Source: Mediterraneibacter massiliensis
GTDB lineage: Bacteria > Bacillota > Clostridia > Lachnospirales > Lachnospiraceae
NCBI RefSeq assembly: GCF_001487105.1
Contig: NZ_LN913001.1
Coordinates: forward strand, 707,353-771,352
Direction of reading: 5' to 3'
DNA length: 64,000 bases
A program made the translations under genes and the position numbers. How positions within the stretch are numbered: the stretch's first letter is position 1; each line of letters opens with the position of its first letter. The notes beneath the pieces were generated by a model, which saw only the letters and a program-made list of their open reading frames with translations, was not told the origin of the DNA and ran no database searches. This document shows positions 41,481 through 50,006 of this stretch, piece by piece.

Positions 41481-42497
41481 ATGAAATATATATCATTTGC
41501 AATCCCCTGCTATAATTCAGAGAGCTATATGGAAAAAGCGATCCAGTCTATTCTCGCAGGAGGAGAAGATGTAGAGATTATTATTGTTGATGACGGTTCC
41601 AAAGACGGTACTCTGGAAATTGCGAAGAAATATGAAAAGGAATATCCGACGATCGTCAGGGCAGTGACGAAAGAAAATGGCGGACATGGAGATGCGGTGA
41701 ATTGTGGACTTCAGTTTGCCACAGGAAAATATTTTAAAGTGGTAGACAGTGACGACTGGGTGGACAAAGAGGCTCTTCTGAAAATATTAGGAACGATAAA
41801 AGGTTTTGTGGATGCCGAGACAGAAGTGGACATGGTGATTGCGAATTATGTATATGAAAAAGTAGGAATGGAACATAAAAAGGTAATCCGGTATAAGAAT
41901 GTTTTGCCTCAGAACCAGATATTTAAGTGGGACGATATCGGAAGATTCCATCTGGATCAATACATTTTGATGCATTCCGTCATATATCGCACAGAGATGC
42001 TGAAACTATGTCAGCTCAGGCTTCCCAAACATACCTTTTATGTAGATAATATCTATGTATATTACCCACTTCCGCATGTTCGGACACTGTACTATATGGA
42101 TGTGGACTTTTACCGGTATTTTATTGGGCGGGAAGATCAGTCTGTAAATGAAAAAGTGATGATAAGCAGGATAGACCAGCAGATATTTGTGAATAAAACA
42201 ATGATTGGTATGTACGAACTGAAAATGATCACAAGCAAGAAGCTTAGAAAATATATGATCAATTATCTTGCCATTATGATGACTGTTTCCTCTATTTTGT
42301 GCATTCGGTCTAAAAAGCAGGAAAACCTGGATAAAAAGAAAGAGTTGTGGAATTACCTTAAGAAAAAAGATTATAAGACATATCTTAAGATCAGGTATGG
42401 TATTTTGGGACAGACCATGAACCTGCCGGGAAGATCGGGACGTAAGGTTTCGTCACTTGCCTACACGGTTGCCAGGCGTCTGATCGGCTTTAATTAA
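41481..42497 (+). CDS. Family 2 glycosyltransferase
   Basis: A 338-residue GT-A-fold enzyme. SFAIPCYNSESYMEKAI, IIIVDDGSKDGT and the metal-binding VVDSDDWVD identify family 2. The C-terminal 130 residues are basic and partly amphipathic, with no clear transmembrane pair. The donor and acceptor are unknown; wall polymer or glycolipid synthesis is typical. AAAGGACGAG precedes the ATG. It is an isolated gene between phosphofructokinase (divergent) and rubrerythrin. Confidence 0.88.
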   Translation: MKYISFAIPCYNSESYMEKAIQSILAGGEDVEIIIVDDGSKDGTLEIAKKYEKEYPTIVRAVTKENGGHGDAVNCGLQFATGKYFKVVDSDDWVDKEALLKILGTIKGFVDAETEVDMVIANYVYEKVGMEHKKVIRYKNVLPQNQIFKWDDIGRFHLDQYILMHSVIYRTEMLKLCQLRLPKHTFYVDNIYVYYPLPHVRTLYYMDVDFYRYFIGREDQSVNEKVMISRIDQQIFVNKTMIGMYELKMITSKKLRKYMINYLAIMMTVSSILCIRSKKQENLDKKKELWNYLKKKDYKTYLKIRYGILGQTMNLPGRSGRKVSSLAYTVARRLIGFN

Positions 42498-42527
42498 GTA
42501 AAAATATTCCAGAATAAGAATAAAATG

Positions 42528-42582
42528 CAAGCCATGATATATACTACTAATAAAAAAGAAAAGAGGTATGTATCATGGCTTG
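42528..42582 (+). promoter_or_regulatory. Inverted repeat that can hide the rubrerythrin start codon
   Basis: CAAGCCATGATA (42528-42539) and TATCATGGCTTG (42571-42582) are perfect complements. The second arm contains the ATG, and the 31-base loop contains the AAGAGG ribosome site. Confidence 0.5.
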
Positions 42583-43171
42583 TGATTTTTTACAGAGCAG
42601 AACAAAAGAGAATCTTATGAGAGCGTTCGCAGGGGAAAGTCAGGCGAGAAATCGATATACGATCGGGGCTGAAAAAGCAGAAAAAGCAGGGATGTATGCA
42701 GTATCAGACATTTTCCGGTATACGGCAGAGCAGGAGCGTGCCCATGCAGAACGTTTTTATCATCTTTTGAAAGAAGTGTCTGGACAGACGATTCAGATCG
42801 ACGGAACATATCCTGTTGATCAGCAGGATATACTTGCAGATCTTTTGCGGGCAGCAGAGCACAATGAACGAGAAGAATATGAGGAGGTCTACCAGAAGTT
42901 CGGCGATGAAGCGAAAGAGGAAGGTTTTTTAGAAGCTGCATCGGCCTTTTATCAGATCGCGCAGATTGAACACATTCATCAGGAACGATTTGGGAAACTG
43001 GCACAGATGCTAGAAAATCATACGTATTATGAAAGGGAGGAAGTCAGTACATGGATGTGCACGAATTGTGGGTATATCCATGAAGGAAAACAGGCGCCGA
43101 AAGTATGTCCGGTCTGCAGACATGAACAGGGATATTTCCTGCCGGAGGAATTTGTCCCATATAAAGGTTAG
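42575..43171 (+). CDS. Rubrerythrin
   Basis: A 198-residue non-heme iron protein. An N-terminal four-helix ferritin-like domain carries the di-iron ExxH-type motifs (AGESQARNRY, AEQERAHAERF, QIEHIHQERF), and a C-terminal rubredoxin-like domain has CTNCGYIHEG and CPVCRHEQ. It reduces hydrogen peroxide in the cytoplasm of anaerobes. The ATG lies in one arm of a perfect inverted repeat, so translation may be controlled by RNA folding. Confidence 0.95.
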   Translation: MACDFLQSRTKENLMRAFAGESQARNRYTIGAEKAEKAGMYAVSDIFRYTAEQERAHAERFYHLLKEVSGQTIQIDGTYPVDQQDILADLLRAAEHNEREEYEEVYQKFGDEAKEEGFLEAASAFYQIAQIEHIHQERFGKLAQMLENHTYYEREEVSTWMCTNCGYIHEGKQAPKVCPVCRHEQGYFLPEEFVPYKG

Positions 43172-43236
43172 CGGAGAAAATATGAGCTTGTATGTCGGAA
43201 TAAGAGGTATAGAAAGGGGAAATAAGGAGTCAGGTC

Positions 43237-45000
43237 ATGAGCCAGAAATCGGAAAATCTATTGAACCTTGCGCTGGAGGCAACAGAGGAAGAACGTACGA
43301 AATCTCTGGAATTAGAAGTCGGATATTACCCGATAGAAAGACAATGGGATCTGATCATAAAGTATTCTGGTTCTCTGTCTGAAATACGTAAGATCGCAAT
43401 ATCCGTCACAGAACTGTTAAGCGGATATGCAGTTTTGACAATAGAAGAAAAACAGATAGAAAATCTGGCACGCTTCCCGGAAATTGAATTTATAGAAAAG
43501 CCTAAGAGATTATTCTTTGAGGCAGAGAACGCAAGGAGGGTCTCCTGCATAGAATCTGTGCAGCGTCCTCCTTTTTCTCTGTCAGGGAAGGGGATATTGA
43601 TCGCTGTCATAGACAGCGGGATCGATTATGCGAATCCGGATTTTTGTAAGAAAGATGGAACGACGAGGATAAGGGCGCTGTGGGATCAGAGTATACAGGG
43701 CAGTCCGCCGGCAGGATATGCGCTGGGGACAGAATATACGGAAGAAGAGATCAATAGAGCGCTTGCGCAGAGTGGGGACATAGCCGCCAGGAAGGACATT
43801 GTTCCAAGTACGGACACATCAGGGCATGGAACGGCTGTAGCAGGCGTGGCGGCAGGGAATGGGAACAGAAGTGAGGGAAACCGGTACAGAGGTGTTGCCT
43901 ATGAAAGCGATCTGCTTATTGTAAAATTAGGAAATGCGAGGCAAGATGGTTTCCCTAGAACAACAGAGATGATGCAGGCAGTAGATTATGTGATCCGAAA
44001 AGCGTTGGAATATCAAATGCCGGTGGCGGTCAATATAAGCTTTGGCAACACGTATGGCTCTCATGACGGAACAACGCTGTTGGAAAGATTTATAGATGCA
44101 GCTTCTGACGTATGGAAAAGTGTGATCTGTGTGGGCAGTGGAAATGAAGGAAACAGTGCGGGGCATGCGTGGGGCAGAGTAAATGAAGAGGAAACTTCGC
44201 AGATACAGCTGGGAGTACAGATGAATGAGCCGGCTCTTAATCTGCAGATATGGAAATCCTATGTGGATGAGATCGATATTTCTGTAATCAGTCCGTCCGG
44301 CGTACAGACAGGACCGGTCAAAGAAACATTGGGAGCGCAGAGGTTTGTTCTGGGAGGGACGGAGTTGCTTTTATACTATGGGGAGCCAAAGCCATTCAGT
44401 GTCCGCCAGGAGATTTTTCTGGATTTTATTCCACGGGAGCAGTACATTGAAGCAGGTGTGTGGAGGATCATGCTGGAACCACGGAAGATCACGGATGGAA
44501 CTTACCAGATGTGGCTGCCGAGCGAAAATGTTTTGAACATTGGAACGGCATTTCTAAAGCCGTCTGTAGAAATGACACTGACGATCCCCTCTACGGCATC
44601 TAGAGTAATCACTGTAGGAGCTTATAATGCTTTAACATTTACCTATGCAGATTTTTCAGGACGCGGAGCGGAAACAGAAAATCCCGCAGAGATGCAGAAG
44701 CCGGATCTGGTGGCTCCGGGAGTAGATATTATGGCACCTGCAGGAGACGGATATGCGAAATTCAGCGGCACATCCTTTGCCGTACCCTTTGTGACAGGAA
44801 GCGCGGCGCTTATGATGGAATGGGGGATTGTAAAAGGGAACGATCCATATCTTTATGGAGAGAAGGTGAAGGCCTATCTGAGAAGAGGGGCGAGACAACT
44901 GCCGGGATTTGAGGAATATCCGAATAATCAGGTGGGGTATGGGGCGCTGTGTGTGGAGGAGAGTATGCCGAATTTTATAAAAGGTATTGATAACATATAA
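43237..45000 (+). CDS. Csp-like subtilisin-family protease
   Basis: A 587-residue S8 protease with no signal peptide or membrane segment. A prodomain-like N-terminus (about residues 1-95) leads into the catalytic domain with D126 in VIDSGID, H197 in SGHGTAVAG and S513 in FSGTSFAVP. All three are intact, unlike the pseudoproteases CspA and CspC of C. difficile. A jelly-roll-like insertion (about 310-450) sits between His and Ser, as in Csp proteins. Csp proteases process germination enzymes, but many Lachnospiraceae carry unrelated-purpose paralogues, so that role is only possible. A decayed copy of part of this gene lies at 49326. Confidence 0.88.
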   Translation: MSQKSENLLNLALEATEEERTKSLELEVGYYPIERQWDLIIKYSGSLSEIRKIAISVTELLSGYAVLTIEEKQIENLARFPEIEFIEKPKRLFFEAENARRVSCIESVQRPPFSLSGKGILIAVIDSGIDYANPDFCKKDGTTRIRALWDQSIQGSPPAGYALGTEYTEEEINRALAQSGDIAARKDIVPSTDTSGHGTAVAGVAAGNGNRSEGNRYRGVAYESDLLIVKLGNARQDGFPRTTEMMQAVDYVIRKALEYQMPVAVNISFGNTYGSHDGTTLLERFIDAASDVWKSVICVGSGNEGNSAGHAWGRVNEEETSQIQLGVQMNEPALNLQIWKSYVDEIDISVISPSGVQTGPVKETLGAQRFVLGGTELLLYYGEPKPFSVRQEIFLDFIPREQYIEAGVWRIMLEPRKITDGTYQMWLPSENVLNIGTAFLKPSVEMTLTIPSTASRVITVGAYNALTFTYADFSGRGAETENPAEMQKPDLVAPGVDIMAPAGDGYAKFSGTSFAVPFVTGSAALMMEWGIVKGNDPYLYGEKVKAYLRRGARQLPGFEEYPNNQVGYGALCVEESMPNFIKGIDNI

Positions 45001-45048
45001 AAACAAGATATAATTATATCATAAAATAAAGGGCAAAGAGGTGGGCTG

Positions 45049-45723
45049 ATGAAAGAATGTCCAAATTGTAGTATGGAATTGCCGGATGAAGCACATTTTT
45101 GTCCGAGGTGTATGTTTCACTATGAGAAACAGGAAATACAGATAAAGGACACGCATAAAAAACATATGTTATTGTGGGTATTTGGAAGCGTCTTGATCAT
45201 TGGAATGTTGCTCATGATTCCGCTGGTGAAGCTTGTAATGCCAAGTCGTGTAAATAAGGACTACTTAGAGGAAGCAGAGATCCAAAATATCATGAATGAA
45301 CATTTTAGGACAGATGATAATATTACCTACGATTCTGAAGTGAAACAGGATTTAAGAGATGTGCTGGGAAATGAGTTTGCTAATATGAAATCAACATTGG
45401 GCAAAGAAACGGATGTAATGTACCACGAAAATGGAATGGATATCTATACATTTGGAATGATAACGGTTGCAGTCAATCAAGAAGCGGTTGTACAGGATAT
45501 TTTGATTGATTATACAGCGGGAGAAAATAAAGAGGAATATGGAATCTATGGGATTGACGGAACATCTGATGTCAGCAGTATAAAAGCAATATTAGGAACA
45601 CCGGATCAGGAGTATGAAAAAGAACTCTGCTATCGTTTTGACAGAGAGTTCAATCCGGGATTAAATATCACTTTTTCGGATGACGGCATGGTGGAACAGC
45701 TGGAATATTATTATGTGCAATAA
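45049..45723 (+). CDS. Zinc-ribbon single-pass membrane protein
   Basis: A 224-residue protein with a zinc ribbon (CPNC and CPRC, residues 4-21), one transmembrane helix (about 40-62) and an external domain of about 160 residues ending in NITFSDDGMVEQLEYYYVQ. It has the same ribbon-helix-external-domain layout as the proteins at 4976 and 5656, but the external domain is different. GAGGTGGGC precedes the ATG. It converges on the regulator gene at 45724, sharing no spacer. The function is unknown. Confidence 0.82.
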   Translation: MKECPNCSMELPDEAHFCPRCMFHYEKQEIQIKDTHKKHMLLWVFGSVLIIGMLLMIPLVKLVMPSRVNKDYLEEAEIQNIMNEHFRTDDNITYDSEVKQDLRDVLGNEFANMKSTLGKETDVMYHENGMDIYTFGMITVAVNQEAVVQDILIDYTAGENKEEYGIYGIDGTSDVSSIKAILGTPDQEYEKELCYRFDREFNPGLNITFSDDGMVEQLEYYYVQ

Positions 45724-46146
45724 TTACAGAGTGTCTTCATTTTCGGTATAAAGTAACTCGTTGATCTGATAAATGGAAAACTGATGATTCTTGCCCCAGA
45801 TCAGCAGGCTGTCACGCTTTTGTTTGGGATATAAAGGGGCAAAACCCGCATATTTTAAAAGCGCTTGTGTCTCATCGATAGAAAGATTCATTCCAAAGGA
45901 AATGGAAATCAATTTGTCACGGGAAGGAATACGCTTTCCTGAAAAAATCTGATATCCATAGATTTCATTGAGTTCCGAATTTTTAATCACTGTAGATTTT
46001 TTCAAAGATTTTTCTTTTAATAGTTGGTTCAAATAGTCGGAAACAGTAGAATCGATCAAATAATCTTGTTCGTTGTTCATATATTCTTCGACAGACGAAC
46101 ATTGGTTTAATGCGTCCATCAATTCATCAGTTGGTTTTTTTATCAC
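45724..46146 (-). CDS. XRE-like regulator paired with the kinase gene
   Basis: About 140 residues from GTG 46146, with GAGGTG before it; a GTG at 46155 is the alternative. The centre reads like a divergent helix-turn-helix (KSTVIKNSELNEIYGYQIFSGKRIPSRDKLISISFGMNL, in two pieces of the fold), and the C-terminus is helical. It is divergent from the Ser/Thr kinase with start codons about 60 bases apart, so the two share a control region. It may be a kinase target or a regulator of the pair (inference). Confidence 0.65.
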   Translation of the reverse strand: MIKKPTDELMDALNQCSSVEEYMNNEQDYLIDSTVSDYLNQLLKEKSLKKSTVIKNSELNEIYGYQIFSGKRIPSRDKLISISFGMNLSIDETQALLKYAGFAPLYPKQKRDSLLIWGKNHQFSIYQINELLYTENEDTL

Positions 46147-46205
46147 CTGTATCACCTCGTAGAAAGTATAGCATGAGAAAATCAGGTTTGCAATGGGAGA
46201 AAGGT

Positions 46206-46922
46206 ATGTATCAGTGGCTGCTGGAGAACTTGAAAAAATATTATACTTTTGTAAAAGTATTAAAGAAAAAAGAGAGCGGAGAAGTGCTTTTATATAAGCA
46301 TAAGCAGTTGGAAAATTACGTGGTAGTTAAGAAACTAATAGGGTTTTATCCTGCTTATGAAAGACTGCTTGGGGTGAAGCAAGAACATCTTCCCTTAATT
46401 TATGAGGTGTGTCGGAATGAAGGAGAAACGATGATCCTGGAAGAATTTATACCGGGGATCACGATCGCGGAACGATTGGAACAGGAAACATTATCAGAAA
46501 GGTATGTGAAAGAAATCATAAGTCAGGTGTGCGACGGCTTATATGCGCTGCATTTGAATCAGATTATCCACAGGGATATCAAACCGGAAAATATCCTGGT
46601 TATGAAAAACAGAGAAGTGAAGATTATGGATTTTGACGCTGCTAAAATCTATAAGATGTATTCGCAAAAAGATACGAGAACAGTAGGCACGATCGGATAT
46701 GCCGCACCGGAGCAATACGGAGAAGCACAATCGGATGAAAGAACGGATATCTATGGGTTAGGAATCCTGATGAACGTCATGCTGACCGGAAAACACCCTG
46801 TGAATGAAATGGCAATCGGGAAAATCGGAAATATTATAGAAAAATGTATTATGGTAAACCCGAATAAACGCTATAAACATGTAATGGAAGTGAAAGAAAA
46901 ATTGAATAAACTACGTTTCTAA
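46206..46922 (+). CDS. Small Ser/Thr protein kinase
   Basis: A 238-residue soluble kinase domain. ATG 46206 follows GGGAGAAAGG. HRDIKPEN is complete (H122-D124), the magnesium loop reads DFD (142-144) instead of DFG, and GTIGYAAPEQYG and DIYGLGILMN are typical of Hanks-type kinases. A lysine at 42-43 fits the ATP anchor, but the glycine-rich loop is weak. There are no PASTA or membrane segments. It is probably active. Possible targets are the divergent XRE-like protein or the zinc-ribbon proteins nearby. Confidence 0.88.
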   Translation: MYQWLLENLKKYYTFVKVLKKKESGEVLLYKHKQLENYVVVKKLIGFYPAYERLLGVKQEHLPLIYEVCRNEGETMILEEFIPGITIAERLEQETLSERYVKEIISQVCDGLYALHLNQIIHRDIKPENILVMKNREVKIMDFDAAKIYKMYSQKDTRTVGTIGYAAPEQYGEAQSDERTDIYGLGILMNVMLTGKHPVNEMAIGKIGNIIEKCIMVNPNKRYKHVMEVKEKLNKLRF

Positions 46923-46942
46923 GCAGCGTGCATAGTACAAAA

Positions 46943-46980
46943 GAACTGCCTGTCATTATAATGATGATAGGCAGTTTTTC
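46943..46980. terminator. Bidirectional terminator
   Basis: ACTGCCTGTCAT pairs with ATGATAGGCAGT around a short loop, with TTTTT on the plus strand and TTCTTTTG on the minus strand. It separates the kinase and the convergent XRE gene. Confidence 0.85.
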
Positions 46981-46982
46981 TG

Positions 46983-47210
46983 CTAGTTGGATGAATTGGA
47001 ACGGGGGTAAGGTTTCTTTTCATCCGTCAGTCCGGAGAGATAGTCCATGCTTGTGCCAAGGGCGAGGGCTATCTTCCGGCATTGTTCAAAGGTATAGTAG
47101 CGTTTGCCATTTTCTATCTTGGAGTAATCACTTTGGTCTATACCAGTTAAATGCTGCATTTTGATTTGCGTGTAGCCACGTTCTTTGCGTAAGTCTTTTA
47201 AGCGTGACAA
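46983..47210 (-). CDS. XRE-family DNA-binding protein
   Basis: A 75-residue protein, mostly a helix-turn-helix (GYTQIKMQHLTGIDQSDYSKIENGKRYYTF). It starts at TTG 47210 with AAGGAGG 11 bases upstream; an ATG seven bases earlier is out of frame. It is divergent from the GRAM/zinc-ribbon gene and may control it. Confidence 0.8.
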   Translation of the reverse strand: MSRLKDLRKERGYTQIKMQHLTGIDQSDYSKIENGKRYYTFEQCRKIALALGTSMDYLSGLTDEKKPYPRSNSSN

Positions 47211-47340
47211 TAGACATTACACCTCCTTTTTGTGGAGTGTTGAAATATAATTAAATTATGGCATGATGACCTATTGACTATTAGGGACTAATTGACCTAA
47301 AATGTAATAAGAATGAAAGTATACGAAGGAGAAAGGATTT

Positions 47341-47805
47341 ATGGATCACTTAATGAAAGAAGAAAGAGAAATTTTCAAGGGTGCTGCAAATATACAGTAT
47401 CAAAAAGGGCCTGCAAGCGTATTGGGATATAACAAAGGAGGACATTTGACACTGACGAATCAAAGGCTGATTTTTATAGCGCACGCTTTGAATATAGGTC
47501 AAAAAGAATATTATATACCATTGAGTGAGATTAAATATGCACAAAATGGTTTTCATATTTTAACACCGACCCCCAATATGATAAAAATTGAGTGTAATAG
47601 TGGGGAAATATATAAATTTGTCGTAAAAGGGAAAGAAAAAGAAACATGGAAAAGATTGATCATGCAGTATGCGTTGGAAGTAAAACAAAAGAAGACGGTA
47701 GAATCAAATACTAATGTGTCAGTAAAATTCTGTAGTAACTGTGGGAATCAAATTTTGGCGAATGCAAAATTTTGTGGGAATTGTGGAATGAAGATACAAC
47801 AATAG
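47341..47805 (+). CDS. GRAM/PH-like protein with a zinc ribbon
   Basis: A 154-residue protein. Residues 1-105 form a PH/GRAM-like beta domain (GGHLTLTNQRLIFIA, YYIPLSEIKYAQ) and residues 128-151 a zinc ribbon (CSNCG, CGNCG). It has no membrane segment. GGAGAAAGGA precedes the ATG. GRAM-type domains often bind lipids. A soluble protein that links a membrane surface to a ribbon partner would fit the neighbouring ribbon-membrane proteins (inference). Confidence 0.78.
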   Translation: MDHLMKEEREIFKGAANIQYQKGPASVLGYNKGGHLTLTNQRLIFIAHALNIGQKEYYIPLSEIKYAQNGFHILTPTPNMIKIECNSGEIYKFVVKGKEKETWKRLIMQYALEVKQKKTVESNTNVSVKFCSNCGNQILANAKFCGNCGMKIQQ

Positions 47806-47831
47806 ATAGAAGTAAGAAAAGAGGGGTAAAT

Positions 47832-49214
47832 ATGGGAAAAATATGCGTAAAGTGCGGCAATGAATTAAGTGATAATGCGAAATTTTGTACTAAATGTGGG
47901 ATGCAGTGTGAAAACAGTATAAAAACAGTTGGAGTTGTAAAAGGGAGTAAGAAGAACAAGAAAAAAGTTATTTTAGTGGGAGTTAGTATCGTGGCGGTTG
48001 TATTGGTTATAGTTGGTATTGCAACCGGTTTTTTTTCGGATTTCAAAAAGGGGTATAAAGAAGTGGAAAAAGGCAATGTTGAGAAAGGGCGAGAGTCGGT
48101 CTTAACAAAAGATGGAAAAGCATATAAGATGACAGTACAAGAATATTGCGATAGATTTAACGAAATGGCAAATGAATCTTGGTGCAGTGGCGATGAAGAA
48201 ATTTTTCGTATGGAAGTATATGAGGAAACTTTAGATTCACTACAAGAAGCAGCCGCCTATGATTCAGAGGTGGAAGAATTGATGGTTCAAACTATGACAC
48301 CCCAGATGATACCTGGAACCACTTTGTTGGAGAGTGAGGATACAGAGGAACTTCCAAGTGGAGAAAATTACTTAAAATATACGTATACGAATCAGTATTC
48401 TTTTATTCCGGACAATATAGGGGTTCAGATTTTAGCTTTAAAAGATACGGACCAGATTGTAGGAATTACAGCACAATTTCCAATGGAGTATCGAAATGTC
48501 GGAGACAGATTCGGAAAATTAATTTGTGATTCATTTGGTGAAGATACAGATGAATTTCAAGAGCTGTATCTTAAAATGAAAGAAGCGGGCGGCTATGGCC
48601 ATATGTATAAAGAGGGAACAGTGTTTGAGTTAATGTATTATAATAATTCGGAAGAAGCTGCTTTGTTTAAGATGAGTGCCTGTACGAAAGAGCATTATGA
48701 AGAAGCATGGGTAAATAATCCTGATTTACCGAGCAAAGAAAATCCGATTGTACATGATGAAGAAAATGCGGAAATTACTGATGAAGAAAATGCGGAAATT
48801 ACTGATGAAGAAAATGCGGAAGTGAGTAATACAGAAGAAATTACTCATTCGGATTCAGGAACACAGTCAAATGAAATTCTTGAAATGTTCGATAATTTAA
48901 TCTTCTATGAGGGAACATGGGGAGACTTTGGAGCACATGTGAATGAATATCAGGGCATGGTGGAAAGTACAATTAAAAATGCCATTTCCCTTTCAGAGTA
49001 TTTTAGCGATGCGAATAGTACATATATGATTCTAGAAAAGAGAGTATTAAACGATGATGTGTTGGAGAATGGACAATCGGCAACAAATCAATTATATACG
49101 ATTACTTTTGAAGGTCCGAGTATGACGGGAACAGGAGGAGCAAGATATTTGGAGTGTACGGTAAGCAGCCCGGATGGTGTGAATTTAGTTTACAATGAAA
49201 TTTCTTATTATTGA
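47832..49214 (+). CDS. Large zinc-ribbon membrane protein with an internal peptide repeat
   Basis: A 460-residue protein from ATG 47832, behind AAAAGAGGGG. A zinc ribbon (CVKCG, CTKCG in residues 5-24), a basic stretch and one helix (about 44-67) are followed by an external part of about 390 residues. The external part has two lobes joined by an acidic linker with two exact DEENAEIT repeats and a third partial copy. The ribbon-helix-external layout matches the other ribbon-membrane genes. The function is unknown. The gene lies 26 bases after the GRAM-ribbon gene and is probably co-transcribed with it. Confidence 0.82.
   Translation: MGKICVKCGNELSDNAKFCTKCGMQCENSIKTVGVVKGSKKNKKKVILVGVSIVAVVLVIVGIATGFFSDFKKGYKEVEKGNVEKGRESVLTKDGKAYKMTVQEYCDRFNEMANESWCSGDEEIFRMEVYEETLDSLQEAAAYDSEVEELMVQTMTPQMIPGTTLLESEDTEELPSGENYLKYTYTNQYSFIPDNIGVQILALKDTDQIVGITAQFPMEYRNVGDRFGKLICDSFGEDTDEFQELYLKMKEAGGYGHMYKEGTVFELMYYNNSEEAALFKMSACTKEHYEEAWVNNPDLPSKENPIVHDEENAEITDEENAEITDEENAEVSNTEEITHSDSGTQSNEILEMFDNLIFYEGTWGDFGAHVNEYQGMVESTIKNAISLSEYFSDANSTYMILEKRVLNDDVLENGQSATNQLYTITFEGPSMTGTGGARYLECTVSSPDGVNLVYNEISYY
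48756..48822 (+). repeat. 24-base in-frame tandem repeat
   Basis: Two exact copies of a 24-base unit (GATGAAGAAAATGCGGAA then ATTACT) at 48756-48779 and 48780-48803, plus about 18 bases of a third. Copy number changes would alter the linker length in steps of eight residues without breaking the frame. Confidence 0.85.
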
Positions 49215-49271
49215 TTGCTGAATAGAAAATGCTTATAAAAGCATGGATGAAATGCTGAATTAGTGATTTAC

Positions 49272-49300
49272 AGAAGGCTGGCTACTGCCGGCCTTCTTAG
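49272..49300 (+). terminator. Terminator of the GRAM/zinc-ribbon unit
   Basis: AGAAGGCTGGC pairs with GCCGGCCTTCT around TACT. Confidence 0.75.
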
Positions 49301-49325
49301 TGTAAGAGCCGTTGCAATGGGGCTG

Positions 49326-49388
49326 CTTTGGCAGCACATATGGATCACATGACAGAACAACGCTGTTAGAAAGAAGATAAATGCAGAA
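49326..49388 (+). pseudogene. Decayed fragment of the Csp-like subtilase gene
   Basis: About 60 bases from GCTTTGGCAGCACATATGG to AAATGCAG align with 44040-44103 inside the subtilase gene; for example AACAACGCTGTT is identical. Small changes and a frame break show it is not functional. It marks a past duplication or recombination around the 45049-49214 genes. Confidence 0.65.
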
Positions 49389-49390
49389 AA

Positions 49391-49975
49391 CTAAGTATAA
49401 GTTTTAATAATTTCTTCGGCAATCATCCGTTTCGTGATACAGCGGTCCATTGCCTGTTTTTCTATGTAACGGTGGGCCTCCGGCTCACTCATGGAGAGTT
49501 CACTGATCAGAAACCATTTCGCTTTGTTGACCAGGCGGATCTCAGCCATTTTTTCTTCAATGGATAAAGATTTTTTTTCAAATTGCCGTAAGTATCCTCT
49601 GGCACTTTCCATCCAGTTCAGGGCATGGAGCAAGGTGGATTTTGAGATTGGCTTTGGCAGTGTGAAGACTCCATATTCAGCAACTTTGTCATGAATACTG
49701 TCATGAATATCATTTTTTACCATGAGAAGTACGATAGATTGTTTGGCGGTACAGATATCGATCGCGAAACGAGTACCGGCATCGTCCGGTAAAGGAGCGT
49801 TGATGAGAACAAAATCAAAAGTCTTTTCTGCAAGCACTCGTTTGGCGGCGCTGACACTTGCGGCGGTATGGATGAGAGAATATCTCGTTTCGGGGAGAAT
49901 GGCGGCAAAGGCCGAGTTAAAATTATCTGCTGCGGATACAACGAGTATACTGTAAACACGTTCTTTTAAACTCAT
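49391..49975 (-). CDS. ANTAR-domain antitermination regulator with a degenerate receiver
   Basis: A 194-residue NasT/AmiR-like protein. Residues 8-125 form a receiver-like fold that lacks the phosphoacceptor: the strand normally ending in Asp reads FVLINAPLPDD with N59, and the acidic pair is replaced (VVSAADN). The lysine (LPKPIS) remains. A coiled coil and a C-terminal ANTAR RNA-binding domain follow (NKAKWFLISELSMSEPEAHRYIEKQAMD). ANTAR proteins bind paired hexaloop hairpins and prevent termination. AAAAGGAGAAGG precedes the ATG, 31 bases after glutamine synthetase I. Hexaloop attenuators lie before the glutamate synthase genes, glnN and pyrG. A non-phosphorylated, protein- or ligand-gated switch is inferred. 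Confidence 0.88.
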   Translation of the reverse strand: MSLKERVYSILVVSAADNFNSAFAAILPETRYSLIHTAASVSAAKRVLAEKTFDFVLINAPLPDDAGTRFAIDICTAKQSIVLLMVKNDIHDSIHDKVAEYGVFTLPKPISKSTLLHALNWMESARGYLRQFEKKSLSIEEKMAEIRLVNKAKWFLISELSMSEPEAHRYIEKQAMDRCITKRMIAEEIIKTYT

Positions 49976-50006
49976 TTTGCACCTTCTCCTTTTTTATTCA
50001 TATAAA

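Noticed and set aside
43237..45000. A germination pseudoprotease like CspC
   Set aside because: All three catalytic residues are intact, and no germination genes lie nearby.
42575..49214. A defence island, suggested by kinase, XRE proteins and proteases
   Set aside because: No nuclease, methyltransferase, NTPase-effector or other recognised defence gene is present; the ribbon-membrane layout fits envelope signalling better.
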